In this document: piece after piece, positions 1-6,309 of the stretch
Numbering within the stretch: position 1 is the first letter of the stretch
Layout: each line of letters begins with the position of its first letter
Assembly (NCBI GenBank): GCA_016882345.1
Contig: VGQR01000062.1
Span: 1-8,668 of the forward strand
Source: Cyanobacteria bacterium K_DeepCast_35m_m2_023
GTDB lineage: Bacteria; Cyanobacteriota; Cyanobacteriia; PCC-6307; Cyanobiaceae
DNA: 8,668 nt
Direction of reading: 5' to 3'
Made by a program: the position numbers and the translations under genes
The notes under the pieces: model-generated
Told to the model about the DNA's origin: nothing
The model's database searches: none
What the model saw: the letters and a program-made list of their open reading frames with translations, nothing else

Positions 1-408
1 CCATTGCTCCAGCAGCATGGCGGCGGCGGCGCTGTCGAGGGCCCCGCTGCGGTCGCCATGCAGGCCATGCTGTTCGGCAGCGGCCCAGCTGCTGGTGTGT
101 TCATTGACCCAGGCGAGGGGCAGCTGCAACTGCTGTGCCAGGCGCTCGCCGTAACGCTGGCAGTGCTGCGCCTGGGTCGTGGGCCTGCCGTTCTGATCGA
201 GGGGCAGACCCACGACCAGGGCCTCAACGTGGCGCCGCTGAAGCAGCGGTCTGATCAGGGCCAGGTCGGTTGCAAAACGGCTGCGTTGCAATGCCGGCAA
301 CGGGGTGACACTGATGCCCAGCGGATCGCAACCAGCCAGGCCGATGCGCCGCCGACCCACATCGACGGCCAGCACCGAGCGCGGTTTGGGGGGGGTGCTG
401 CGGGCCAT
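1..408 (-). CDS. ruvX: RuvX/YqgF-family Holliday junction resolvase-like nuclease, 3' end cut by window edge
   Basis: RNase H-fold protein of the RuvX/YqgF family, associated in bacteria with Holliday junction resolution and with maturation of the 5' end of 16S rRNA. The visible 136 codons start at an ATG at 408 and stay open to base 1. Near the N-terminus is the family signature AVDVGRRRIGLA (residues 14-25) with the first acidic residue D16; VVGLPLDQNG follows at 65-74; the second acidic motif reads VNEHTSS (E103), where many homologues have DER-L-T; the third lies in LDSAAAAMLLEQW (D125). Family members are usually about 135-150 residues, so only a few C-terminal residues are missing. The start lies 2 bp after the TGA of the upstream GNAT-like gene (TGACCATG), so translation is probably coupled and transcription shared. 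The Asn and His in the second motif differ from the textbook motif, but the acidic triad appears intact. Confidence 0.93.
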   Translation of the reverse strand, partial: MARSTPPKPRSVLAVDVGRRRIGLAGCDPLGISVTPLPALQRSRFATDLALIRPLLQRRHVEALVVGLPLDQNGRPTTQAQHCQRYGERLAQQLQLPLAWVNEHTSSWAAAEQHGLHGDRSGALDSAAAAMLLEQW

Positions 409-410
409 GG

Positions 411-1466
411 TCAGCGCCTTTCCACAGGCGTCGGAACCGGTCGTTGGCGACCCTGCAGTTGAGCCAGGACTGCCTCGAGCCGACGGTTGGCCAGGCTCTG
501 CCCATCGGGCAGGGCCTGGCGCCGCCAGAGGCTGCGCGCCATCAGCACCCGATCACTGCGGTGTTCAGCCCCCAGGCTGGCCAGCCAAGCCAGGCGGGTG
601 CTGTCGAACGGATCGCTGCGCAGCCACAGGGTCGAGGGGGCGCCCAGGCTTTGGGCCATCTGCATCAGCAAGAGCGTGCTGGCCGGGCCGTAGAGGTGCT
701 CCCAACCGGGATGGAGGCACAGCTCAAGATCATGACCGCCCCCCGCGTGTTCGCCCTGCCAGCGGATGGCTGCCACCGCCACATCGCGGTTGGGATCGAT
801 CAACATCCAACCCCTGCCCTGGCTTTGCTCCAGCAGGTCTTCGACGCGTCGATCGAGGATCTGTCGCAGCTGGGCCGGGCAGACGGTCTGCTCGAGGTGC
901 CACAGCTGGACTGCGTTACGGCGTTGCAGCGGGCGCAGTTGCAGCTCACCCCCGGCAAGATTGGCGGCGGGGGGCTGGTCGCACGGCGGCTGCCAGCACC
1001 ACAGCTGGTCTTGGCGCAGGGGCTGAAACCCCTGCTCTCGCAGCACCGCCAAGCGTTGACAGTCAGCGGTGGCCGAAACGGCGACCCAGCTGCAGGCATT
1101 GGCCCGCTCCATTGCAGCCCGCAGCAGATCAGCGCTCAACTCAGACCGCAGGTCGGCGCGGGTGGTGCGCAGGTGCTGCACCTGCCAGCAGCTGCCGCTG
1201 CGGTTGAGCGGGCTGCTGACCACCAGACCCAGGGCTGTCTGGCTGTGTTCGGCGAAAGCAACAAAAACCTGGGGTGCCAGGGGGCGATCGCGACCGATCC
1301 AGCGCAGCAGCTGGTTGGGCATGCCCATCAGGGCAGCCCGATGCAGCACCGGTTGAATCGGCAGAAAAGCGGGATCGCCAAGCAGCGGCAGGTGCCACCC
1401 AGCGAGGGTTTCAAGGCGCCAGTTGGGTCGGGCGTGTGGGCGCAAACCGGTCCACGGCAATGCCAC
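411..1466 (-). CDS. Double GNAT-like (N-acetyltransferase fold) protein of unknown substrate
   Basis: A 351-residue cytosolic protein that reads as two GNAT-like halves. Half one (about 35-157) has the strand-rich stretch ALGLVVSSPLNRSGSCWQVQ and then a helix ending in the GNAT-typical LREQGFQPL (142-150). Half two (about 175-314) has DVAVAAIRWQG (228-238), LELCLHPGWEHLYGPAS (247-263), and a tail-end RLAWLASLGAEHRSDRVLMA (291-310) that again resembles the C-terminal GNAT motif. Neither half shows a clean R/Q-x-x-G-x-G/A acetyl-CoA loop, so activity is doubtful or the cofactor site has diverged. I recognise the fold but not a named gene. The start is a GTG at 1466, 20 bp after the stop of the CofE-like gene; no good ribosome binding site is visible and the next Met codons (47, 49) would cut into the first half. 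The stop lies 2 bp before ruvX. The operon suggests a conserved partner of those genes, but no function follows from that. Confidence 0.78.
   Translation of the reverse strand: MALPWTGLRPHARPNWRLETLAGWHLPLLGDPAFLPIQPVLHRAALMGMPNQLLRWIGRDRPLAPQVFVAFAEHSQTALGLVVSSPLNRSGSCWQVQHLRTTRADLRSELSADLLRAAMERANACSWVAVSATADCQRLAVLREQGFQPLRQDQLWCWQPPCDQPPAANLAGGELQLRPLQRRNAVQLWHLEQTVCPAQLRQILDRRVEDLLEQSQGRGWMLIDPNRDVAVAAIRWQGEHAGGGHDLELCLHPGWEHLYGPASTLLLMQMAQSLGAPSTLWLRSDPFDSTRLAWLASLGAEHRSDRVLMARSLWRRQALPDGQSLANRRLEAVLAQLQGRQRPVPTPVERR
1284..1291. repeat. Single HIP1 octamer (GCGATCGC)
   Basis: One exact copy of the highly iterated palindrome GCGATCGC, abundant in many cyanobacterial genomes, lies inside the GNAT-like gene. 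I found only one exact copy by eye, which suggests this genome is not strongly HIP1-enriched here. Confidence 0.55.
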
Positions 1467-1486
1467 TGGTCACTCTATCGGCGCCG

Positions 1487-2650
1487 TCACTGGGGACGCA
1501 CCAGCACCAGGGGGGTGCGCTCATCGGCATTGCCTGCGGGGTTGGGCCTCAGCGCTCGCTCGAGCAGCCCCAGGTCACAACCCGGGTTGGCGGCCAGAAC
1601 CTTGACCCGGCCAAGATCGTTGACATCGACGACAGCGACATTGACGCCAAGGGCGGCCGCTGCCTCATGGCAGAAGCGTTCCGGGTTGGCCGGTCCCAAC
1701 ACGATGGTTTGGTCGTAGGGGGGAGTCGTCCCTGTGATGTCATCGATCAGCCGGGCCTGCTCACCGGCCAGGCGGTAAAACCAGCCCTTGAACCCGATGC
1801 TTTTGAGCAGGGTTCCGAGCAGCCAGGCGCACAGCACCCGCGCTGGACCCACCACGTCGATCAGGCTTTGCAAGCCGCAGGCGCTGGCCAGGGAGCTGGT
1901 CGGGTGAAACACGCGACACAACACCAAAGCCAAGAGCGAGGGTTGCACCGTGGCTGGGTGGTGATAGCGGCCCTGCATCACGGCAAGTGGCGTTTCGCCG
2001 ATGGTCAAGACATCGCCAGGCTGCAGTTGGTTGCCGGCATAGATCTTGAGCACTGCCAGGGGGTCGTCCAGTCGCCCCAGCAGGTGGGTGCCGATCGGCA
2101 ACACCTGACAGCCCTGGCCATCGCGCCAACGGGGGGCACCCGTGGCAGGGGCCGCGGGCTGATGGAGCGGCACCACGACACCATCGCGGCGCCACAACCG
2201 TCCAAATGGTCCGTAGTTGGCCCAATGCACCTCGAGCCAGAGCGTGTCGAGAGCCTGCGGGTCCGTCTCAATGCTGACGTTGATCTGGAACTGGGTGGTT
2301 TTGCCTCCTTTGACGATGTAGGCGACCCAGTACCCGTCGGCGCGATTGGCGGCATCGGCATGGTGGGCAATGACCTGGCTGTGCACGCGCACGTCCCGCA
2401 GGGACGACCGACCCAACAGCGTGGGACGGATCGTCAGCTCTGGCACAAACACTTCCATGCGCCGGTGAGGGTTGCTGATCAGCAGCTCTCCGCTGACCTG
2501 CAGCCCGCTGGCCGTGGCTGTGACATCGAAGCGACCCGGGGTGAGCCGCAGCGGCGAGGCAGGTCTCAAACGATGGCCGATCTCCAGGACCAACAACAAC
2601 AGGGCGAACAGCAACAAAGCCAGCAACACAAGCGACCAGGCGATGGGCAT
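1487..2650 (-). CDS. Membrane-anchored protein resembling F420-0:gamma-glutamyl ligase (CofE-like)
   Basis: A 387-residue protein. Residues about 4-23 form one very hydrophobic Leu-rich segment (MPIAWSLVLLALLLFALLLL), a likely membrane anchor. Residues 35-165 are a beta-rich region with no motif I can name. The C-terminal half (about 182-385) recalls cyanobacterial proteins annotated as F420-0:gamma-glutamyl ligase: VLPIGTH (183-189), LQPGDVLTIGET (209-220), FKGWFYRLAGEQARLIDDI (287-305), and VAVVDVNDLGRVKVLA (338-353), the last like the CofE V-D-V-N-D-L-G motif. CofE adds glutamate to coenzyme F420-0 using GTP. An F420 role here is not shown, and the N-terminal anchor is unlike soluble archaeal CofE. 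The start chosen is the ATG at 2650, directly before the membrane segment; a GTG seven codons upstream (2671) is an alternative and neither has a clear ribosome binding site. It is first in the operon with the GNAT-like gene and ruvX, and divergent from phoH. Confidence 0.78.
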   Translation of the reverse strand: MPIAWSLVLLALLLFALLLLVLEIGHRLRPASPLRLTPGRFDVTATASGLQVSGELLISNPHRRMEVFVPELTIRPTLLGRSSLRDVRVHSQVIAHHADAANRADGYWVAYIVKGGKTTQFQINVSIETDPQALDTLWLEVHWANYGPFGRLWRRDGVVVPLHQPAAPATGAPRWRDGQGCQVLPIGTHLLGRLDDPLAVLKIYAGNQLQPGDVLTIGETPLAVMQGRYHHPATVQPSLLALVLCRVFHPTSSLASACGLQSLIDVVGPARVLCAWLLGTLLKSIGFKGWFYRLAGEQARLIDDITGTTPPYDQTIVLGPANPERFCHEAAAALGVNVAVVDVNDLGRVKVLAANPGCDLGLLERALRPNPAGNADERTPLVLVRPQ

Positions 2651-2743
2651 GGGAGCGACGGGGGCGAACACGACGGAGCGCGAATCGCCGGAGCGTAATG
2701 GGGCCGGTGGCTTTAGCTTCCGCCCATTCCGTGTGCTGCCGCG
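2651..2743. promoter_or_regulatory. Divergent intergenic region between the CofE-like gene and phoH
   Basis: These 93 bp separate two divergent start codons, so promoters for both directions should lie here or just inside the genes. No convincing -35/-10 pair is visible; the closest -10-like hexamer for phoH is CGTAAT at 2694-2699 (4 of 6 matches to TATAAT). GGAGCG occurs three times (2652-2657, 2675-2680, 2690-2695). The promoter role is inferred from gene orientation, not from a recognised motif. Confidence 0.4.
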
Positions 2744-4132
2744 ATGCGCAAAACCTTCGTGCTTGATACGAACGTCTTGCTGCACGACCCGGATGCCCCG
2801 ACCCGCTTCGAAGACAACCTGGTGGTGATCCCGATCGAAGTGGTGGAAGAAATCGATCGCTTCAAGCGCGATCCCTCCGAAAAGGGCCGCAACGCCCGAG
2901 CGGTTTCACGGTTGCTGGATGACCTGCGCGCCAAGGGCAATCTGGCGGACGGTGTCGAGATTGACCCGTCCTCGGGTGGTTTGTTGAAGGTGGTCTTCTG
3001 CCGCAGCGAGACCCTCGCCCAGTTGCCGCCTGAGCTGAAGTCGGGCAACGGAGACAACAACATCCTGGCCGTTGCCCTCGAACAGCGGCTTCAAGACGTG
3101 ATGGGCCGGCAGCCCCCGGTTGTGCTTGTCACCAAGGACACCAATCTGCGCATCAAGGCTGATGCGGTTGGTCTGATCGCCGAGGACTACACCACCGACA
3201 AGGTGGCGATTGCCGATCTTTATCCAGGGTTCTGTGAGTTGTGGGTCGGCGCTGACCTGATGGATCAGGTGCGGTTTGAACCAGGGCTGCCGCGATCGGC
3301 GTTACCCCAAGCGACCACAGACGCTGTGGTGCTGCAGGCCAATCAGGGCGTCACTCTCATCGATCCCCTGCAGCCCAACCACACCCTGCTGGCGCGGTAT
3401 GACAGCACCAGCCAGTGTCTGCAACCCCTGCAGCGGGTGACCAAGACGCGCCTGGGCCGTATTCAGCCGCGCAACCGCGAGCAGACCTTTGCGTTGGACC
3501 TGTTGCTGGATCCGGCGGTTCCGCTGATCACCCTGGTCGGCAAGGCTGGCACAGGCAAAACATTGCTGGCCCTCGCTGCCGGGCTGCACCAGGTGGCCGA
3601 CGAACGCCTTTACGAACGGCTGCTGGTCACCGGTCCCGTCATCTCTCTGGGCAAGGAGATCGGTTTTCTGCCTGGGGATCTCGACGAAAAGATGGGTCCC
3701 TGGATGCAGCCGATCATCGACAACCTTGAGTTTCTACTCGGTGGCGATGACGGCTCCGCCACCTCGGCACGCGGTGGTCAACGTGGGCTGCGCAACAGCT
3801 GGGCCGATCTCAAGGGAATGGGCCTGCTGGAGGTCGAGGCCATCAGCTACATCCGCGGTCGCTCCATTCCCAGGCAGTACCTGATCGTGGATGAGTCTCA
3901 GAATTTGACGCCCCATGAGGTGAAAACCATCGTCACCCGTGTTGGGGTGGGCACCAAGGTTGTATTCACAGGCGACCCCTACCAGATCGACAACCCCTAT
4001 GTCGATGCCGAAAGCAACGGCCTAACCTGGCTGGTCGAGCGCTTCAAGGGCCAGAAACTGGCTGGCCATATCACATTGACCCGGGGTGAACGATCCGAGT
4101 TGGCAGAGCTTGCTGCCAATTTGCTGGAGTAA
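2744..4132 (+). CDS. PIN domain-PhoH ATPase fusion (PhoH2-type RNA helicase/ribonuclease)
   Basis: A 462-residue PhoH-family protein with an N-terminal PIN nuclease domain, the PhoH2/YlaK architecture. The PIN domain (about 1-150) begins FVLDTNVLLHDP with D8, then VVEEIDRF (E35/E36), GDNNILAVAL (D104) and TKDTNLRIKADA (D132), matching the acidic metal-binding residues of active PIN nucleases. The PhoH P-loop ATPase (about 240-462) has Walker A GKAGTGKT (266-273, K272) and Walker B YLIVDESQN (D383, E384), followed by FTGDPYQIDNPYVD, a typical PhoH motif. All key residues are present. Characterised PhoH2 proteins couple ATP-dependent RNA unwinding to RNA cleavage, so a role in RNA turnover is expected; the name's phosphate-starvation link need not hold here. 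The ATG at 2744 puts the PIN first strand at residues 4-8 as expected. cyAbrB follows after 85 bp on the same strand. No classical antitoxin gene lies directly upstream. Confidence 0.95.
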   Translation: MRKTFVLDTNVLLHDPDAPTRFEDNLVVIPIEVVEEIDRFKRDPSEKGRNARAVSRLLDDLRAKGNLADGVEIDPSSGGLLKVVFCRSETLAQLPPELKSGNGDNNILAVALEQRLQDVMGRQPPVVLVTKDTNLRIKADAVGLIAEDYTTDKVAIADLYPGFCELWVGADLMDQVRFEPGLPRSALPQATTDAVVLQANQGVTLIDPLQPNHTLLARYDSTSQCLQPLQRVTKTRLGRIQPRNREQTFALDLLLDPAVPLITLVGKAGTGKTLLALAAGLHQVADERLYERLLVTGPVISLGKEIGFLPGDLDEKMGPWMQPIIDNLEFLLGGDDGSATSARGGQRGLRNSWADLKGMGLLEVEAISYIRGRSIPRQYLIVDESQNLTPHEVKTIVTRVGVGTKVVFTGDPYQIDNPYVDAESNGLTWLVERFKGQKLAGHITLTRGERSELAELAANLLE

Positions 4133-4156
4133 AACTGAGATACGGATTTCTGACCC

Positions 4157-4203
4157 TTGCCCTTCCCAGGGGACAGGCCATCCGTTATCGTCTAATTACC
4201 CCA
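4157..4203 (+). promoter_or_regulatory. Candidate promoter for cyAbrB
   Basis: The 85-bp gap between phoH and cyAbrB is locally more AT-rich. TCTAAT at 4191-4196 matches five of six bases of the sigma-70 -10 box; a weak -35 (GGGACA, 4170-4175) lies 15 bp upstream. A TTGCCC at 4157-4162 is too far from this -10 to pair with it. If used, transcription would begin near 4203, about 15 nt before the ATG. This is a reading by eye; the gene may instead be co-transcribed with phoH. Confidence 0.3.
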
Positions 4204-4217
4204 ACTTCATTCATTCC

Positions 4218-4580
4218 ATGCTTACGGGTAGCGATCTCCTGGCCAAGGTCAAGGAACTCGGCGATGTCTCCAAGTCCGAATTGGTGCGTAGCTGCGGCTA
4301 TGTCAGCAAGAAAAAAGACGGTTCCGAGCGTCTCAACTTCACGGCCTTCTACGAAGCTCTGCTGGAAGCTAAGGGCCTGAGCCTGGGTGATGGCGGCGGC
4401 AAAGGCCGTGGCAAAGGCGGTCGTACCCTCAGCTACGTGGCCACTGTCCAGGGCAATGGCAACCTGTTGATCGGCAAGGCCTACACCGCCCTGCTTGATC
4501 TCAAGCCCGGCGATGAGTTCGAGATCAAGCTGGGCCGCAAACAGATCAAATTGATCCCCGCCGGCGCCGAAGAGGAGTGA
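4218..4580 (+). CDS. Cyanobacterial AbrB-family transcriptional regulator (cyAbrB)
   Basis: A 120-residue DNA-binding protein of the cyAbrB family, in which the AbrB-like swapped-hairpin domain sits at the C-terminus rather than the N-terminus as in Bacillus AbrB. The N-terminal part (LLAKVKELGDVSKSELVRSC, then GYVSKKKDGSERLNFTAFYE, residues 7-46) is the cyanobacteria-specific region. A Gly/Lys linker (58-69, DGGGKGRGKGGR) joins it to the AbrB domain (about 71-113), which has GNLLIGKAYTALLDLKPGDE and FEIKLGRKQIKLIP. In studied cyanobacteria these abundant proteins act as global regulators of carbon and nitrogen metabolism; the two paralogues (cyAbrB1/2) cannot be told apart here by eye. The ATG at 4218 gives the start typical of the family; an in-frame ATG at 4086 would add 44 residues lying inside phoH and the spacer and is rejected. 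No Shine-Dalgarno sequence is visible. A strong hairpin follows the stop. Confidence 0.93.
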   Translation: MLTGSDLLAKVKELGDVSKSELVRSCGYVSKKKDGSERLNFTAFYEALLEAKGLSLGDGGGKGRGKGGRTLSYVATVQGNGNLLIGKAYTALLDLKPGDEFEIKLGRKQIKLIPAGAEEE

Positions 4581-4595
4581 TCGCCCCGATCGAGT

Positions 4596-4640
4596 GCCTC
4601 GGTTGAGGCCATGCATGGCCCGGGCTCCAACCCGGGCTTT
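4596..4640 (+). terminator. Probable Rho-independent terminator of cyAbrB
   Basis: A perfect 7-bp GC stem GCCCGGG/CCCGGGC (4618-4624 with 4631-4637), loop CTCCAA, is followed by TTTGTT. The T run is short (TTT, G, TT). Just upstream is a second perfect 5-bp hairpin, GCCTC-GGTT-GAGGC (4596-4609). The position directly after the cyAbrB stop and the very stable stem support termination; the short T tract lowers certainty. Confidence 0.6.
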
Positions 4641-4645
4641 GTTGT

Positions 4646-4927
4646 GTGTGCCAGTGGCAGCGAAAATCTGAAATCAATCCGCTGAAGCACCCCGCCTGCG
4701 CTGGGGACTGTCATGGTTCGTGGACAGAGCAGTTGCTGGCCTTGCAGATCACCCACTGCGATGACGAACACCTGATTCGCCTGACCAGCCAGGAGGCGGC
4801 CTTGCTGGTGGATGCCTGCGTGATGGTGATTCTGGCGGCGGAGAGTGTGCCGCAAGCGACTCTGCAGCCGCAGTTGGCGGCTTTGCTGGCCAGTCTGTTT
4901 GAGACCCTCAGTCCGGTGGTGCGTTAA
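4646..4927 (+). CDS. Small hypothetical protein, convergent with fumC
   Basis: An open frame of up to 93 residues that I do not recognise. The credible part is the C-terminal two thirds (from about residue 33): [20 protein letters not shown], then [17 protein letters not shown] and [20 protein letters not shown], a short mostly helical protein with a balanced composition unlike a random shadow frame. The first 30 residues (GTG start at 4646) are rich in Cys, His and Trp and may not be translated; TTG codons at 4733 or 4742 would give about 64 or 61 residues and fit the conserved-looking part better. No ATG start and no ribosome binding site support any of the choices. There are no membrane segments or metal-binding motifs in the credible part. 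Its TAA overlaps the fumC TAA on the other strand, leaving no intergenic space. Whether it has its own promoter after the cyAbrB hairpin is unclear. Confidence 0.55.
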   Translation: MCQWQRKSEINPLKHPACAGDCHGSWTEQLLALQITHCDDEHLIRLTSQEAALLVDACVMVILAAESVPQATLQPQLAALLASLFETLSPVVR

Positions 4928-6309
4928 CCGCCCGGCCTCACCATCGCTTCGGGTTGCACCCAGCGGTCGAATTCATCGGCGCTGATTTCACCCAGCACCA
5001 AAGCCGCTTCCTTGAGGCTGAGCCCATGGCGGTGAGCATGTTTGGCAATGGCCGTGGCACGGTCGTAGCCAATGGCGGGGGTCAGTGCCGTCACCAGCAT
5101 CAGGCTCTCTTTGAGCAGTCGTTGGATGCGCGCGGTGTTGGCTTTGAGCCCCTCCAGGCAGTGGAGCCTGAAACTTGTGCAGGCTCCGCTCAGCAGATCA
5201 ATGCTTTCGAGCACGTTGTGAGCGATCAGCGGCTTGTAGACGTTGAGCTCAAAGTTGCCCTGACTGGCTGCCATCTGCACAGCGGTGTTGTTGCCCATCA
5301 CCTGCAGAGCCACCATCGACAGGCTTTCAGCCTGGGTGGGGTTGACTTTGCCGGGCATGATCGACGATCCCGGTTCGTTTTCGGGGAGCATCAACTCGCC
5401 CAGCCCGCAGCGGGGACCACTGCCAAGCCAGCGAATGTCGTTGGCAATTTTGAGCAGTGAGCCCGCCAGCACCGTGAGTGCTCCATGGACCATGGCCAGG
5501 GGTTCATGACCCGCCAGGGCTTGAAATTTGTTGGCCGCGCTACCGAAAGGCAGCCCAAGGCGCTCGGCGACCCGCTGCGCCACCGCTTCGCCATAGCCGC
5601 GGGGGGCATTGAGCCCGGTGCCGACAGCGGTGCCGCCGATGGCCAGCTGCAGGACCTGGGGCAGGCTGGCGTTCAGGCTGTCGATTCCCAGCTGCAACTG
5701 GGCGGCATAGCCTCCAAATTCCTGGCCCAGGGTCAGCGGTACCGCGTCTTGAAGATGGGTCCGTCCGATTTTGACGATTCCGCTGAATTGCTGGGCTTTG
5801 TCTTCCAGCGCAAAGCGAAGCCCTGCGAGGGCTGGCAACAAGCGTTGGTCCAGTTCACAGGCAACCGCCATGTGCAGCGCCGCAGGGAAGGTGTCGTTGC
5901 TCGACTGGCTCAGGTTGACATGATCGTTGGGGTGAACCGGGGTTTTGCTGCCACGTTCGCCGCCAAGCATCTCGATCGCCCGATTGGCGATCACCTCATT
6001 GGCGTTCATGTTGGTCTGGGTGCCGGATCCGGTCTGCCAGACCTTGAGCGGGAATTCGGCGTCGCGCTGTCCGCTGGCGATCTCCTCGGCTGCGGCCACA
6101 ATCGCGGCGCAGAGGTGTTGATCGAGCCGACCCATGTCGCGGTTGGCCTCGGCGCAGGCGGCTTTCAACGTGCCGAAGGCATGGATCAGCGCCTTGGGCA
6201 TCTGGGCGCCAAAGGGAAAGTTGTGGATTGAGCGCTGGGTCTGGGCACCCCAGTAGCGCTCAGCGGGCACCGCGATGCTGCCCATGCTGTCTGATTCGTT
6301 GCGCATCAC
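4924..6309 (-). CDS. fumC: Fumarate hydratase, class II
   Basis: Class II fumarase, which reversibly hydrates fumarate to L-malate; a cytosolic homotetramer without an iron-sulfur cluster. The 461-residue length is typical. Family motifs are in order and intact: [19 protein letters not shown] (93-111), [17 protein letters not shown] (126-142), [17 protein letters not shown] (182-198, including H185), and the mobile active-site loop [15 protein letters not shown] (314-328) with the catalytic serine. It belongs to the cyanobacterial TCA cycle and recycles fumarate from purine and arginine synthesis. Two starts are adjacent: GTG at 6309 and ATG at 6306; the GTG overlaps the TGA of the upstream thioredoxin-like gene (GTGA). 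An AGGTGG lies 7 nt before the GTG and 10 nt before the ATG, one of the few good ribosome binding sites in this window. No terminator is visible before the convergent gene. Aspartase and argininosuccinate lyase are relatives, but the motifs and length favour fumarase. Confidence 0.97.
   Translation of the reverse strand: MMRNESDSMGSIAVPAERYWGAQTQRSIHNFPFGAQMPKALIHAFGTLKAACAEANRDMGRLDQHLCAAIVAAAEEIASGQRDAEFPLKVWQTGSGTQTNMNANEVIANRAIEMLGGERGSKTPVHPNDHVNLSQSSNDTFPAALHMAVACELDQRLLPALAGLRFALEDKAQQFSGIVKIGRTHLQDAVPLTLGQEFGGYAAQLQLGIDSLNASLPQVLQLAIGGTAVGTGLNAPRGYGEAVAQRVAERLGLPFGSAANKFQALAGHEPLAMVHGALTVLAGSLLKIANDIRWLGSGPRCGLGELMLPENEPGSSIMPGKVNPTQAESLSMVALQVMGNNTAVQMAASQGNFELNVYKPLIAHNVLESIDLLSGACTSFRLHCLEGLKANTARIQRLLKESLMLVTALTPAIGYDRATAIAKHAHRHGLSLKEAALVLGEISADEFDRWVQPEAMVRPGG

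Noticed and set aside
444..1718. Long plus-strand open frame opposite the GNAT-like gene
   Set aside because: Low-complexity Gln/Ala/Gly composition and no recognisable motif; it crosses the junction of two well-supported minus-strand genes.
2590..2625. CAACAA-type repeat on the plus strand
   Set aside because: It is the reverse complement of Leu codons in the membrane segment of the CofE-like protein, not a separate microsatellite element.
1274..2698. Long plus-strand open frame (474 codons) opposite the CofE-like and GNAT-like genes
   Set aside because: It is rich in Gln, Gly and His with no domain or hydrophobic pattern, lies antisense to a frame with a membrane segment and CofE-like motifs, and is explained by high GC suppressing stop codons.
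2651..2785. N-terminal extension of the CofE-like protein to an ATG at 2785
   Set aside because: It would overlap the first codons of phoH on the other strand and place 45 polar residues before the membrane segment; the ATG at 2650 is simpler.
4086..4217. N-terminal extension of cyAbrB from the ATG at 4086
   Set aside because: The 44 extra residues overlap the end of phoH in another frame, look unlike the cyAbrB family, and the ATG at 4218 gives the usual start.
5485..6231. Plus-strand open frame of 248 codons opposite fumC
   Set aside because: It is fully antisense to intact fumarase motifs and shows no family signature.
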